DNA of 64,000 nt from Alentia gelatinosa. Its lineage: Eukaryota > Annelida > Polychaeta > Phyllodocida > Polynoidae. The DNA lies in the NCBI GenBank assembly GCA_950022655.1, contig OX465579.1, positions 139,881,118 to 139,945,117 on the forward strand, in the 5' to 3' direction. The notes below the pieces were generated by a model. It saw only the letters and a program-made list of their open reading frames with translations. It was not told the DNA's origin and made no database searches. Below, piece by piece: positions 52,701-63,279 of this stretch. The translations under genes and the position numbers were made by a program. Positions within the stretch are counted from its first letter, which is position 1, and each line of letters opens with the position of its first letter.

Positions 52701-52897
52701 CAATGGTAAAACCTGAGGTGATTGATATTACTGAAGAAGATGTACTAGATGAAACAGCAATCAGTAACACTAGCACAGCACCTGATGTACCTGAGCCTAA
52801 CACACCTAGTCCTAGTAAACCTGTATCACCTCAGCACATACTTCCGCAACGTGCTAGGCGCAGACCAAAGTATTTAGAAGATTATGTATCTAAGTAG
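49754..52897 (+). CDS. pol: pol polyprotein (protease, RT, RNase H, integrase)
   Basis: It has 1047 codons and is uninterrupted. Domains in order: aspartic protease with DTG at residues 22-24 (VMVDTGSVVNIL); RT from about residue 165 to 340, with CIDMREANKA, FSKIDLRAGYHQL and the catalytic box ISDD at 300-303 (mag/SURL-type elements often have S where others have Y); RNase H with Asp452 (IIVDASPVGLG) and SRYSQTEREALAIVWACEHF; integrase with the HHCC finger (HEGHQGM..CTACQ, about 675-712), catalytic D (SADFCG, ~739), D (KTDNGSPF, ~795) and E (NAQAEAFN, ~830); and a C-terminal tail ending YLEDYVSK. All key catalytic residues are present, so it looks competent. The protease begins almost at the first Met, which suggests expression by continuing through the upstream UGA. 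Confidence 0.95.
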   Translation: MNTKLPHASVKLENIHCKVMVDTGSVVNILDQSMYVKLGKPQLSKSGSRRLCPYGGGSHIKVLGTCKLTVETRSNLQVHKFQVVAGSFGTLIGYSSASELGLVKVNLNNIKDSSDRLKHKFPKLYKGIGKLTGTQVKLHIDKKIKPVAQRSRRTPFHLREKVGKELDKLLSEDIIERVDGEPTPWVSPIVVVPKKNKEEVRICIDMREANKAISRERHLLPTTEELISDLNGASCFSKIDLRAGYHQLELNPESRYITTFSTHKGLFRYKRLFFGISSASEIFNEHIRSVIQHIPHVKNISDDILVYGKGENAKQMHDQALNATLTALQEAGLTVNGTKNEYYKDDVIFYGLKFSAQGISPDPSKVSAVRNISAPTNVSEVRSLIGMLTYCSRFIPNYATVSEPIRKLLRNNTEFVWSSEQDQSLQSLKDSLSNESVLQYFDTNKKSEIIVDASPVGLGAIFCQDNDVIEYASRALSPTESRYSQTEREALAIVWACEHFDMYLRGAPHFVVWSDHKPLEKIWKKAKAPSLRIERWGLRLQSYDFTIRHLPGSQNPADWMSRHPAPSHKSSQEEYIAELYVNFVAESCAFAALTLSDICDAVTNDATYGKAIELTNSGNWHLLRKLTDPEIDCVTLKEISAVREELTLHPLGILLKGNKIVLPKSLYERAIAIAHEGHQGMTRTKSFIRSKVWFPGINNLVEERIRNCTACQLVQNDPVRLEPLCMSDLPDGPWENLSADFCGPLPSGDYLFVITDEYSRYPIVEIVKSVSANTVIPVLDKILSDWGGVKQIKTDNGSPFNSHAFAEFAKYSGFHHRKITPRWPRANAQAEAFNKPLMKSIRTSKIEGKNWKQQMYKFLRQYRATPHPSTGFTPYFLLLRREPLTKLPQLDIKSDDLIHLKAKQNDEEAKAKMKRYADSRNHATESKINVGDQVLVRTETKHSKLTPAYVSQQYKVTRKKGNMLTATSEDHKITRNSSCFKPTMVKPEVIDITEEDVLDETAISNTSTAPDVPEPNTPSPSKPVSPQHILPQRARRRPKYLEDYVSK

Positions 52898-53018
52898 ATT
52901 ACATTAATAGGTAACTGTATTTTATTAATGTTCATTTACCATTTCAGTTTTGTATAATCTTGCATGCATGTGACTCAGATATTGTTTGTGAACATAGGGT
53001 CTGATGTACTTTCTTTCC

Positions 53019-53032
53019 AAGAAGAGGAGGGA
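53019..53032 (+). promoter_or_regulatory. Polypurine tract
   Basis: AAGAAGAGGAGGGA directly abuts the 3' LTR at 53033, the expected position for priming of plus-strand DNA. Confidence 0.85.
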
Positions 53033-53314
53033 TGTAGTATCCTTGTATACTATTGCATCTAATGTCTAATGTTTGGTCTCTATATGTGTGTTACTGTTAA
53101 CATGACACACTTACTGTAAGCTGCTGCCATCTGTGAGCAACTCTAACAACTACTCATGTATGACCTCTATGTGGTATTTCTAGGAACAGGGGATTGTGAC
53201 ATACTTCTCGCTCTCTGTCCATAGCCTTGGTACCATGAAGACATAGGAATAAATGCTGCCATAATAATCCACCATCATCCTTAGTTCCCATATTTCACAT
53301 AATCATACACTACA
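53033..53314 (+). repeat. 3' LTR, 282 bp
   Basis: Same as the 5' LTR except for loss of TGCC (5' LTR CATCCTGCCTTAG, here CATCCTTAG). It is followed by the target duplication TGAAG. Confidence 0.95.
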
Positions 53315-53319
53315 TGAAG

Positions 53320-54176
53320 TAAATACAACTAATGGTACAGTTTAATAACTGAAATATCTCTCAAAAACGAAATTTGATTACTTTGACAAGTGCTTGAGCG
53401 ATAATAGGGGCCGCAGCCATTTGACAATTAATTATGCCAGTGCATATTGCCCAGGAAACGACTGTCAGTATGTGTAACATATTCAGAAACAAAGGCAGGG
53501 TTATAAAACTCAATTTCCCAATAATATTTTCACAATCGATCTAGTTGTAGTGGGTATTTTCCATTTCCTATGGTTTCGAATCACAGTTGCACCCCACTCG
53601 CCATGTTGTTTGTTTTGAAACTGGTGGCTTCCACTCCCTTCACTTGACACAGCAGTGCATATGGACCTGTAATCGTCTGTCAATGTAGATTGAATACTCA
53701 AAACCAATGACAATATATCAATGCATCATTTCATAACTTCATAGGTTTTTAATACCATTCTACTTATTGTGAGTATAATCACGGTTACCTTTTGCCTACA
53801 CGTCGGACACGCACGCCGTCTTGTTTATTTACAGTCTGTAGCCTGCGCATGCGCTCTCAGCGTTAACACGATCTGAACGAGCTCATCGGGCTCTCCCTGC
53901 GGGTATATCTCCGCCGAGCCCCCTAGCGGATACCCCGGGAACCAGCGCAACCCAAGCCAAACCGTCCGAAGCCACTGTCGGTTGAAGGCAAGGCTAATAC
54001 CATGTCCGCATTCGTGTATATATTGCATTCAGAATTTAATAAATACCAAACCTTTATGATTTTAGGTTTGAATCACCTTTGAATTGAAAATACACCCATT
54101 TTCGCTCATTTGAACAGAAAAGCGATTCCGGATGCCAGAGGCATACCGCCTCGCGTATTCGTTTCTATACTAAACA
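53320..54176. other. Interval between elements
   Basis: No gene is supported. A GC-richer stretch at 53800-54010 has a 67-codon open frame on the - strand with no recognisable domain. Confidence 0.35.
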
Positions 54177-54181
54177 GCTTT

Positions 54182-54567
54182 CAGTGGCGTCAGAATAGGG
54201 GGGGCAGTGGAAAAGTGTCAAAGACTAACTTTTTAGCATGCATTGGTGGCTAAGCCGTGCCTTTTCACCCTGGAAAAGTGTCAAAGTCTGACTTTTAGTG
54301 TGCAATGATGGCTAAGCCCTGACTTTTCACCGTGGAAAAGTGTCAAAGTCTGACTTTTTAGCGTGCAATGATGGCTAAGTCCTGACTTGTCAAAGTCTGA
54401 CTTTTTAGCGTGCAATGATGGCTAACCGCTGACTTTTCACAGACTTTTCGCAGATTCACAGTAAATCCAGAGGAACAGGCAAACGTTAAAGTCTGACTTC
54501 ATACCAAGAAAAAAGTCAGCAATTTTTCAGTTCGCCCCCCCACTTTCAAAACGTTCTGACGCCCCTG
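54182..54567. mobile_element. MITE-like element with internal ~60 bp tandem repeats
   Basis: CAGTGGCGTCAGAA (54182) is mirrored by TTCTGACGCCCCTG (ending 54567), with GCTTT on both sides (54177-54181, 54568-54572). Inside are four degenerate ~60 bp units built from GAAAAGTGTCAAAGTCTGAC, TTTTTAGCGTGCAATGATGG and CTAAGCCCTGACTTTTCAC. CAGGGGCG-type ends are seen in hAT elements, but the duplication here looks like 5 bp rather than 8, so the superfamily is uncertain. Confidence 0.7.
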
Positions 54568-54572
54568 GCTTT

Positions 54573-57500
54573 TGCGGAAATAAGTTGGGAGAATGCTTTG
54601 TTCAATACACACTCATAAACATAGTGTCCATTTGTGGGAAAAAGTTTGATCTTTGTAAATATTGAGTTTATATGATCATTTAGTGACATCATACCCGAGT
54701 TTCAAGCGGTTGAAGTTGGCAGACTATAGTCATTGTCAAGAAATGTGCTGTATTCCAAGACCAAAAACCAATATACGGTAAGCCCATAGGTACTATTGAG
54801 TTCTTTGGTAGTTTTAGATAAATCAAATATCATAGCCCATTTGAGTAATCTTATCTATACCTTCAATCTAATGACTCCATTTTGTAGTGTTACTAGCGAC
54901 TTTGTCGCGTTGTCATATTTGATCGGTGAGTGATTTAGTGGCGCCCCCTACTATTAATACCTGAAACTATCAATTAGTTTCGGACTATCATTTCATGTGA
55001 CACAGATTTTACCGACTACCAGCGCAATTATTCTCGTGGCTGATCACGGGGCAAGACAATCGGAAAACTACAGTTCTAAATTGATTTCAGTATGGATAGA
55101 AACAAATCCTAAGTATCGAAGAACATCTGTGTAGAGAAACACAAAAAATAGTAGCAGCTTACAGTTTAGAACTGCACGAGAATCTCTCGTGGTCCTTCAA
55201 TCTCCAGACCCAGGTCGGGTTCACTATGTCTCTATGTACGGGAGCAACTTCAAGCGGATTCGACGGAATTCTAACGTTTTAAATATGGTAGGTAATCACA
55301 CACGCATGCCGCCCTGGTGGCGTTTCTTGTAACTAAGATATGTAAAAGTTGTCTGGGACTGCTACCAGTTACAGCCCGGTTACAGGAAGTGAAATCTGGT
55401 CATGCTTGAATACATCAGTTACGGTAATAATAAGATGAATCTACTTGTCTTTTATTAATCTAAGCCCAGAAGCTTTATGAGACATTTGGCCCATCCACAG
55501 TTTTTCCAGAATCGCTTTCTTAAACTCCTTTTTTTAATTTTTTTTTCTTTGCATATCTACAATCAGTGAATTTCACAGTAGGCTTACTATACCCTGATAC
55601 AAGGCCAATTTTCTATATTTTTCCTTTTCGGGCAACATAGGCATAGATTTTCTTTATTGGTCGATCTAGTAGTCCTAGTAATATGGTCACATAGCAAAAA
55701 AACTGCATATGAAAAGATTTAATAGCCTTCAGGCACTATGTCATTGGAACTGGCTGTTGAAAATGTCCAATGGCGGTGGCAGTAGTAATAGAAAAATTGG
55801 TTACATTACTGAATCCTGAGATCACAGAACATGAAACAATAGCTTAAAATGTGTCTAAGGGATACCAGAACAGGGCAACATAGCAAAAAACTGCATATAA
55901 AAAGGTTCTGTAGTCTTTAGATACTACCGTAATATGTCTTGAGTACTGGCTGTCAGATTTCTTTAAAAAAACATTAGCGGCAGTGGCAGCAAAATCAGCA
56001 ATATACATGGAACCTGATATCACAAAACACTAAAAATAGGTCAAAATGTTCCCAATATTGCCAGATAGCAAAAAACTCCATATGAAAAGGTTACATAGTC
56101 TTTAAGTTATTTAAGAAACAAATATGTTGAAAATTGCAGTTGTGTATAGGGAACTCCATATGAAAAGGTTACATAGTCTTTAAGTTATTTAAGAAACAAA
56201 TATGTTGAAAATTGCAGTTGTGTATAGGGGACATTAATAATACACACATGAAAAAGGCTGCTATAGGCCACTGAGAAGACATATTTTGAATCTGTTTGCT
56301 CTGCTGAGTCCACAAAGGACCGGAATATGGAGCCCAATACCAAAGTTTTATCTAATGAGTCGTTGTAATACTTAAAACAACACAGAACCAAATAATGATT
56401 TTCAGCACTCAGAATTATAGGCGTTCAGACATTTTGACGGTAGGTCTCTTCAACTGATGTTGTCATGGTAATCCGACCACTTGCCAGAGCGACAACAAGT
56501 GGAAATATTAACTAGAAGGATGGATCTACATGATAAAACAATAAAACAAATGTTTCCAGGGGGGGGGGGCAGCCAACTCCTTCATTATTGTGTTTCACGG
56601 CCACTTGCAGTGCCGCCTGGTGTAGAAGGATGGAAATAAAGGCTATGGTATCTGGTTTGAAACTAGCTATGGTATTCATCAGGTTTGCTACATCAATACA
56701 CCAAACTGGGCACCAGAGCAGACGTTAAGTGAAGTCACAGCTGAACCTACTCCGACCCATTTGAAGGCGATGCAATGACGATACTTTAAAGGTGTTCTTG
56801 GCGAGTGCTGTCAGTCACCATCTGTCCCTGCCTCTCTGCCAGCGCTGACAGATGCTGAGTGCTAACATTAGCTTCTGGGTGTTCCTGTAAGTTGTGCAAT
56901 TAGGGGGGGTGGTGGTGCAGGGGATGATTGCATAATGAAGCATCGGGAACAGACAGCTCCGTCGAGGAGTATGGCTCTGCCTTTAATTCTTTCCCTGCAT
57001 ATACCTCAATGGATATGGTCAAATGAACAGGCGACACCACAAAACAAGTTGAAATCCCATGTCATATACCTCGATATTTAGTCATTACGCATTCTTACCG
57101 TTCACGAGTCGTTTGTTAAACATATTAACCACAGTATCCAGCGGGCAGCACCTGCATTGACTGCTCCCGGCCTCCACTGCAACGGACTCGGTCAGAGATT
57201 CAGGCGATATCCACAAGCAGCTAACCCGTGAGGGGAGACAGAAAGTTAGGACAGTTTCAAAAGTTTTGGCAGGATTTTAGCACCAGTGTGTACTATACAC
57301 ATTCATAACATCAACGCTTATCTTTATTGAACTTCATTGTTCAATTAACCACAGTATTCAGTGAAGAGTTGTTGATCAGCATATTGTAAAATCCCAAGAT
57401 GTTGTCGCACTGCTTTGCTCGATCCCTAGGTTTTGTGCTGCCGGAGCTACGCAGTGTGAGGAGGAGCGTTCAAATGGGACACCAGCAAAGCACGATAATG

Positions 57501-58600
57501 CAGCCAACATCAACCAGACAGCATCACGGAACCATGGCTGTAATAACTGAAATGGTCTACCAAATTGATAAAATCAATTAATAAACTATCTGAATGCGTT
57601 GAGGCCTATGTTATCAATAAAGTAGGTCAAGCCAATATCTGGTGGTAAATGATATTGCAAATGAATTTACATGCCAATATCATTTGACTGGGTCTTGACT
57701 GATTCCTCTGAACCATTCTTCTTTCATAGTGGAAATATGCAGAATAAACCATCTGCTCATTCACCTACTACCTCCCCATCAAATTATGTAATTTGGCAAA
57801 ACTACATGAAAAGCAAATCAAATATATGTTCCACCTAAATAAAGACACTTCCTAGGGTGTAAGTAACAGTCACTAAAGCGCCAGATCCACTATGGCGACC
57901 AAGGGAATGCATCTGTGATCCATGCGACTGTGCGAGTCCCATGTGATGTATTGAATATTGTCGCAAGGCATTCACATGTCTATGCGAACGTCTGTGAACC
58001 CAAATTCGCATGGAAAATCGCCTTAGTGGATCTAGCGCTTTATGGAGATGGTAAATGTAACACCAATGCCCAGTGTGTAAATCAATATCGTGTGAACATC
58101 TATGTTAGTATGCTCATTTCACCCAAAATCCTCCCCACTTCTAACAAACCCTTGAATATCTCTGTAAATTTTATAGTCTACCTTGAAAACTCCACTTCCT
58201 AGCAACTATTGTTTTTCTTTCTCATTCAAATGAGGCATATTATATTATGACTGAACCAGTTTTAGGGGTAGAAATGCCCATAAAGGAGTTCTTAAAAATG
58301 GACCTGTGACTCAAAAGGTCCCCTACCCACTAACTAAAATCTCTTTATTTTTGTATACTGTCAAAATGCTAAAAACAGAAATCAGATTCCCATCTGTACT
58401 TAGTTAGTCATAAAAAAACAAATATGTGGTTAAGTCGCCTGGTGACACTACAAGCAGGTGTGCTACAGTAGGCTTTAGCCATAACATAATGACCAAATGC
58501 CCTCCCGCTAATAAAACAGTTTTACATCAACAAATGTGCCAAAGAACGACCACATGTTAATTTTCGAACTAATAGATAACAAAACTGTTAAGAGACAATA
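54573..58600. other. Intergenic interval left of UQCRH
   Basis: I see no gene. It holds the repeats at 55690-56230 and scattered low-complexity runs (for example a G run near 56559). Confidence 0.45.
56074..56229. repeat. Perfect tandem duplication of a 78 bp unit
   Basis: The unit starts AACTCCATATGAAAAGGTTA and ends TTGTGTATAGGG. It occurs at 56074-56151 and 56152-56229 without visible differences. Diverged partial copies (ACTGCATATGAAAAG.TT) lie at about 55700 and 55885. Confidence 0.85.
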
Positions 58601-58619
58601 TGTTTTCCTATATCCATAA

Positions 58620-58625
58620 TTTATT
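58620..58625 (-). terminator. Possible UQCRH polyadenylation signal
   Basis: TTTATT on the + strand is AATAAA on the - strand, 315 bp after the UQCRH stop codon. A plausible 3' end, without transcript support. Confidence 0.4.
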
Positions 58626-58939
58626 GTATTTTCTGTAATTTTCTCTCGATTTTCTCTTATATTTCAGCATTAACATACAGTCCAGTACATTCATACTTGA
58701 TATAGTTGGTCCAGTGTTACGGACAAGTATCTTAATGTTTGATTCTACTGCCAACGGACTGCTCTCGTAGTTGGAGTACAATAAAACAGTCAGAATAAGC
58801 TGCCTGAACCATGATGATGAAACATAAATGTATTGCCGGGGTGACGTGTGCAAAGCATGAACCATCTCAAGCTTAAGGGCAGTCTCTTTGAAGCATCGTG
58901 TAGAACCATAGTAGTTGAAATCTGTAATCGCTATGCTGT

Positions 58940-58972
58940 CTATTTTAAGTGGGTAAAGACGGTCTTTGCTAC
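58940..58972 (-). CDS. UQCRH: UQCRH terminal exon
   Basis: The acceptor GTCTATTTCAG is followed by VAKTVFTHLK and TAG (58942-58940). It aligns with the last ten residues of vertebrate UQCRH (VAHKLFNNLK). Confidence 0.85.
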   Translation of the reverse strand, partial: VAKTVFTHLK

Positions 58973-61900
58973 CTGAAATAGACAAAAGATTAAATTGTTA
59001 GCTATATCATGACCATTCGATAATGGATGAACTTGTAAAACGCAGTACCCGAGTGTGGGAATACTTTCCTCAGCAAGGTGTATATGACATATTTTAATTT
59101 GCAGATAAGAGACTAGTAATTTGATGTGTGAACTGCAATTACCTACTCATATTTACAGTTATATCATTACGCCTCGCATTAAAGGGCATGTGCCAATCTG
59201 TCCTTCGGGAATTAACAAGAACGAGTATTAAATCTTTTGAACCGTTGGTATTCAGAGAAGTTCCTAGTTATTGGACGTGGGGGCTGATGTATATTTACTA
59301 CATTAGACCTAAGGGCTGACATGAAGGTCATGCCTAAATCTAGGCGAAGTCAAAATAATTTTTTTTACCAAACACATTTACGTCTCGGTAGGCAAAGAGA
59401 TGTGTACTCACACAATGGTCTACAGAGTGAAGAAAGTCGAATATTTCCTGAGTGCAGGTTTCTGTCGTATTTTCTTTGCTCGATACCCTCGCAGTACACT
59501 CATCGAGAACATCTTTCAACCTTTGGCTCTCAGCCCGTTCAGAGCACTGTTCCTTTAGATTATCCATTGGGTCCTGAAAGAATGGGAATATCTCACTTTT
59601 TGCAATTGAAGATACCAAAACACAATAATAATTTATTGAATGATAAATAATCGTCACCCGATTTTCCAATTTACTGAAGACGTTTATATAAACGAATCCA
59701 TAAGAACTGTTGCCATCAAGGCTAAAAAGAGTCACTTACCAAAGACCATTTAACACTAAAACATTAATATCTGAACTGTCGAAGACAATCCACTCGCCAC
59801 AAGTGTATGGTTTTTAAAATAAGCTGAATTAATAATCTTAGAAAATGAGTCGACAAAATGACGCATTTAGATTATGTAAGAAAAAGAATCTCACCTCAAC
59901 CTCTTCTTCTTCCTCTTCTTCTTCCTGAAAATGAAATGAAAGGAATGTATGGTAACTTTTGACAAGTTGTTTTATTTCAGAAGACAGGAGAATACAAATG
60001 ACAAGGTTGCAATAGTAATAATTAATATACAGCAGAAGGTGACTAAGAACTGTTCAATGGTATTTTCTTCGTTCTGCCAGGGTGATTCAGGCACCGACAC
60101 TATCTACTTAGGCCTTTCAGCAGATTATTTCATACAAACTGGCCTAAACCTGCGTTCACCACAACTTGTTCGCTGGACTTTCTTTCGTAAAAGAGCAGAT
60201 TATGATACTTAGGGGTTCAAATTTGTTTCTTCCCATCGTTCCGCGGTTCTCCGTTCCGGAGACGTCACGGTCACGGTTTGATGAATCGAAAAAGATTTTC
60301 CTAGTAGTCGCCGCCAACGCAACGTCATTACATAGATTATGATACTAATACCGTTTCCAGGATCTAACACTGATGTCGACCAAAACACTTATTTCTAAAA
60401 ATGTGAAAATCGCCCTCATTCTAGCAAATTCAATGTCATAACTTTATTTCGTATCAAAAATGTATCTTCCTATCAATCAGCACTATTTGTTTATTTGTGG
60501 TTTAAGGTCCCAGAGGTCCCTGAGGGTACATAGGGGGTTACTGGAGAACTCGACCCGTTTTGGAGAACTAGACCCGCAAAGTTCTCCATACGAAAGGAAA
60601 GGTCTGACTAATTATCTTATAGACCTATAAACCAGCAGATTTGGAAAATACGTCTAGCAAGGAGTTCGAGTTCTCTAGTATTCATATAGGGACCAAACAG
60701 GAACGAGATCAAGCTCACCAAGCTATTATATAACCGATTTATGAGTGTCCAAATAGGGTCACCTCAATATGATGATCACTCAACTCATGTATAAGTCCAA
60801 CCAGGTAGCATAAGCATCATTTGTATAACCCCTCCCTTTTCCCCAAAAAACTAAATTGCCTGTGGTTTGTCACCCCCAACCTGCATCCGCGAAGCATTTC
60901 TGTCTGATTAGCTTTGACCCTAGTTCTACTTGCATCTTTCCCATTGATCCTATGACTAGTTTACATAGCTCTAACCCTAACCCTAAGACCGGCCTGGTGG
61001 TCGTTCTAACCCAGCACAAAAACATTGATGATAATTTTTTCTTTCTTATTTACTCAGGGGTGTATGTCTTGACACTCCCCTTTGAAGACTGTCAAAACTG
61101 TTAATCTCCTCTATCCTTTCCATTATCATGAACATTCTAAATGTGACAAAGTCACAAGCCCTGCCCTATCCAAACTTTAAGATGCCTGATGAGTCCGACC
61201 CGGATGAAACCTTGTCACTGACAGGAAGTTGCCATTAACAAGGTAGTATCAGCTTGATACAGAGGCTTCTATTGCCTCGTCTGTAATATTTGATCATGAT
61301 CTTGGGAACACTTGCGTACACATGACAGGCTAGGAGGATAGCCAAGCTGAATCTGTCTTTAGAGATGGTGCAGACTGACTGACTTTATAAAGTATCTATG
61401 CACTTAAAATATATAACAGTATTTATTCTGATGTTCATAACTCCCGTTTCCCCTCAGAGCGACACGCCATATATATGCCCTAAAGCATAATTCAATAATC
61501 AGTGAAGAAGTTAATTTTTTTCTTTTAATCAACAAAAAAGCTAAAATTATTTTCAATTTCTTAACATAATAGGCACCATATGACTTAAAGAATTCTTACT
61601 GTGTACTGAGTTAATGTATACTTGAACATTGAACTTAAACATATAAACTCAGATCAACTGAAATCAGGTAACAAAGGGAAGTGTAATAGAAGCCTGCTAC
61701 ATACATGGTTAAAAGGGTTGAAAGAGGCCGCATAAACAAAACTGGGAGAGCAGAAAATAGCTATGGCCTACATATGTGTTCTGATACGATACAATACCAT
61801 TTGCACTCTTATGCGGTAGGTAGGTATTCGATTAAACCATTTCCCGCCTTATTTCATCTGTTGTTCTCGGTAAATTTTATTCTTTTGATTCTTATTTATT

Positions 61901-63279
61901 CTCTTTTTTTGGGCTGCAGAAAGAAGGCTTTTGCCTCGCAACCTTGAAGAAGTTAATCCATGGAATGCAGTCTAGCATACATGTTTGCAGCAATATTATA
62001 AGAAAGAAAAATATGATACAAATAACATTTTGATATAATGAGGATTCTTGGACTCAGAGACAATTATACTGACATGAGCATTGGAGAATAGGTAGGTTGA
62101 GCTCCAGATGCCCTGTACTCATACAGAAACTGTTTAAGAATGGTGCCAAATAAAAGACGAATACAAATAATAACTCACTAAATCACTTGTCCAAAACACG
62201 AGGTGGCATGACCATCGCTACATGGAAAGAAGTTACAGTGGCTCCTTCTAGCTTTTGAAAAAGCTCCACAGCGCTATGGCAATATATACCAATTCCTAAC
62301 CTCTGAAATCCGTGTAATCTGCACACATCATATTCCGAATTGAAAGGAAGATAGAGAGGAGAATAGATTCGAAAACCGTTTCCCAATATCTTATTTAGAA
62401 CAAATGTTATTAAACTTTGCATTACTATGTATGGAGAATTAATGCAGGAAGGCTCCAATGAGCCCAAGCTTCCGGCATATTGATGGTATTGCCATCGGGT
62501 GTGAAAATGACAAAGCAGTTGTCATAACCTCCGCATGGCAAATCATTTAGTGCTTATTAGCGAAGTCAGTATCAATGTGGGTAAATAATTTGAACTCCAT
62601 CAGGCATTTCACAACATGCAATCACCAATGCTACCATAGCAGACGTCATCTGATGTTAAGTAAGCAATCGACCATGAAACTTCAATTGCCCACATCAAAA
62701 CAAGCTTAAGTATGTTTAACGCAAGAAGGTGAGATTTAAACGGCAGGTCCCAATTAAAAGTGCACCTTACATATTATATCTGTGATTGTTGGGATGGGTT
62801 TGAGAGGTCCTGGGCAGGCTCTGGGTTAGGGTAACTACCATCTGCAGACCAACACCAGTATACTATCCAGACGAAGGCAATCGCCTCTTTACCTCTGGTT
62901 GAGACTCTTCCTCTGCAGTCTCCTCCTCTGTGACTTCCTGAGTTTCTACAGCATCCACTGTTTCTACAGCTTCCTCTGTTTCTACAGTTTCCGCAGCTTC
63001 CACCGTTTCTACAGCTTCCACCGTTTCTACAGCTTCCACCGTTTCTACAGCTTCCACCGTTTCTACAGCTTCCACCGTGTCTACAGCTTCCACCGTTTCT
63101 ACAGCTTCCACCGTTTCTACAGCTTCCACCGTTTCTACAGTTTCAACTGTTTCTACAGGATCTGTGCTACTATTATCAGTTTGGGAATCATCTGAACTAG
63201 CATTCGCTGCCTCAGCTACGTCTCCAGTTACATCGGCTTTGGGTTCATCAGCAACATCTTCTGACACGCTCTGCTCTGT
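58940..63279 (-). CDS. UQCRH: UQCRH, cytochrome bc1 complex subunit 6 (hinge protein), 5' end outside the window
   Basis: The exons on the - strand are 63279-62893, 59924-59895, 59573-59412 and 58972-58940. All have AG/GT boundaries and sit in phase 0, giving 203 residues plus an unseen first exon with the start codon. Signatures of the family are a run of eight glutamates, then DPMDNLKEQC, RVSSKENTTETC, EIFDFLHSVDHC and VAKTVFTHLK at the C-terminus, parallel to vertebrate UQCRH. Four cysteines form the two disulfides of the helical hairpin. Known role: acidic subunit of mitochondrial complex III on the intermembrane side, near the cytochrome c1/cytochrome c interface. Oddity: vertebrate UQCRH is about 91 residues with a short acidic N-terminus, whereas here an ETVEAV repeat adds about 80 acidic residues. 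Confidence 0.88.
59412..59573 (-). CDS. UQCRH: UQCRH core exon
   Basis: The acceptor CATTCTTTCAG precedes DPMDNLKEQC and the donor GTGAGT follows ..SVDHC. Its 54 codons carry all four conserved cysteines of the hinge domain. Confidence 0.92.
59895..59924 (-). CDS. UQCRH: UQCRH micro-exon (Glu run)
   Basis: A 30 nt exon: acceptor CATTTTCAG, ten codons EEEEEEEEVE, donor GTGAGA. It corresponds to the poly-Glu segment of vertebrate UQCRH. Confidence 0.85.
59925..62892 (-). other. UQCRH intron with an unrecognised open frame
   Basis: A 3 kb intron. On the - strand an uninterrupted frame of about 110 codons ends at 62183. It has a varied, protein-like composition (for example YCHSAVELFQKLEGA and FHVAMVMPPRVLDK) but no Met-led structure, splice context or family that I can name. 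It could be a transposon fragment. About 2.5 copies of CCCTAA occur at 60971-60986. Confidence 0.4.
62893..63279 (-). CDS. UQCRH: UQCRH exon with ETVEAV repeat
   Basis: On the - strand the acceptor TTATTTTACACAG is followed by TEQSVSEDVADEPKADV, and the exon closes ..EEESQPE before the donor GTAAAG. It is 129 codons, phase 0 at both ends, with no Met. From about 63160 to 62930 an 18 bp unit encoding ETVEAV is repeated roughly ten times with variants VDTVEAV and EAAETVE. The region is very acidic with no aromatic residues and is probably disordered. Confidence 0.8.

Larger units (their letters stand above)
48018..53314 (+). mobile_element. Nearly intact Gypsy (mag/SURL-like) LTR retrotransposon
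   Basis: The LTRs at 48018-48303 and 53033-53314 are identical by eye except for a 4 bp TGCC indel. TGAAG is duplicated at 48013-48017 and 53315-53319. A candidate primer site starts one base after the 5' LTR (TGGCGACGAGGAT, from 48305), and a purine tract AAGAAGAGGAGGGA (53019-53032) abuts the 3' LTR. gag (48809-49693) and pol (49754-52897) are uninterrupted and lie in the same frame, parted by one UGA. There is no env-like frame. The near-identity of the LTRs indicates a very recent insertion. Confidence 0.95.

Noticed and set aside
60971..60986. Interstitial telomeric repeat
   Set aside because: Only about two and a half CCCTAA units; expected by chance in this much sequence.
62899..63195. 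Plus-strand Phe-Tyr-Ser repeat frame
   Set aside because: Antisense shadow of the UQCRH ETVEAV exon.
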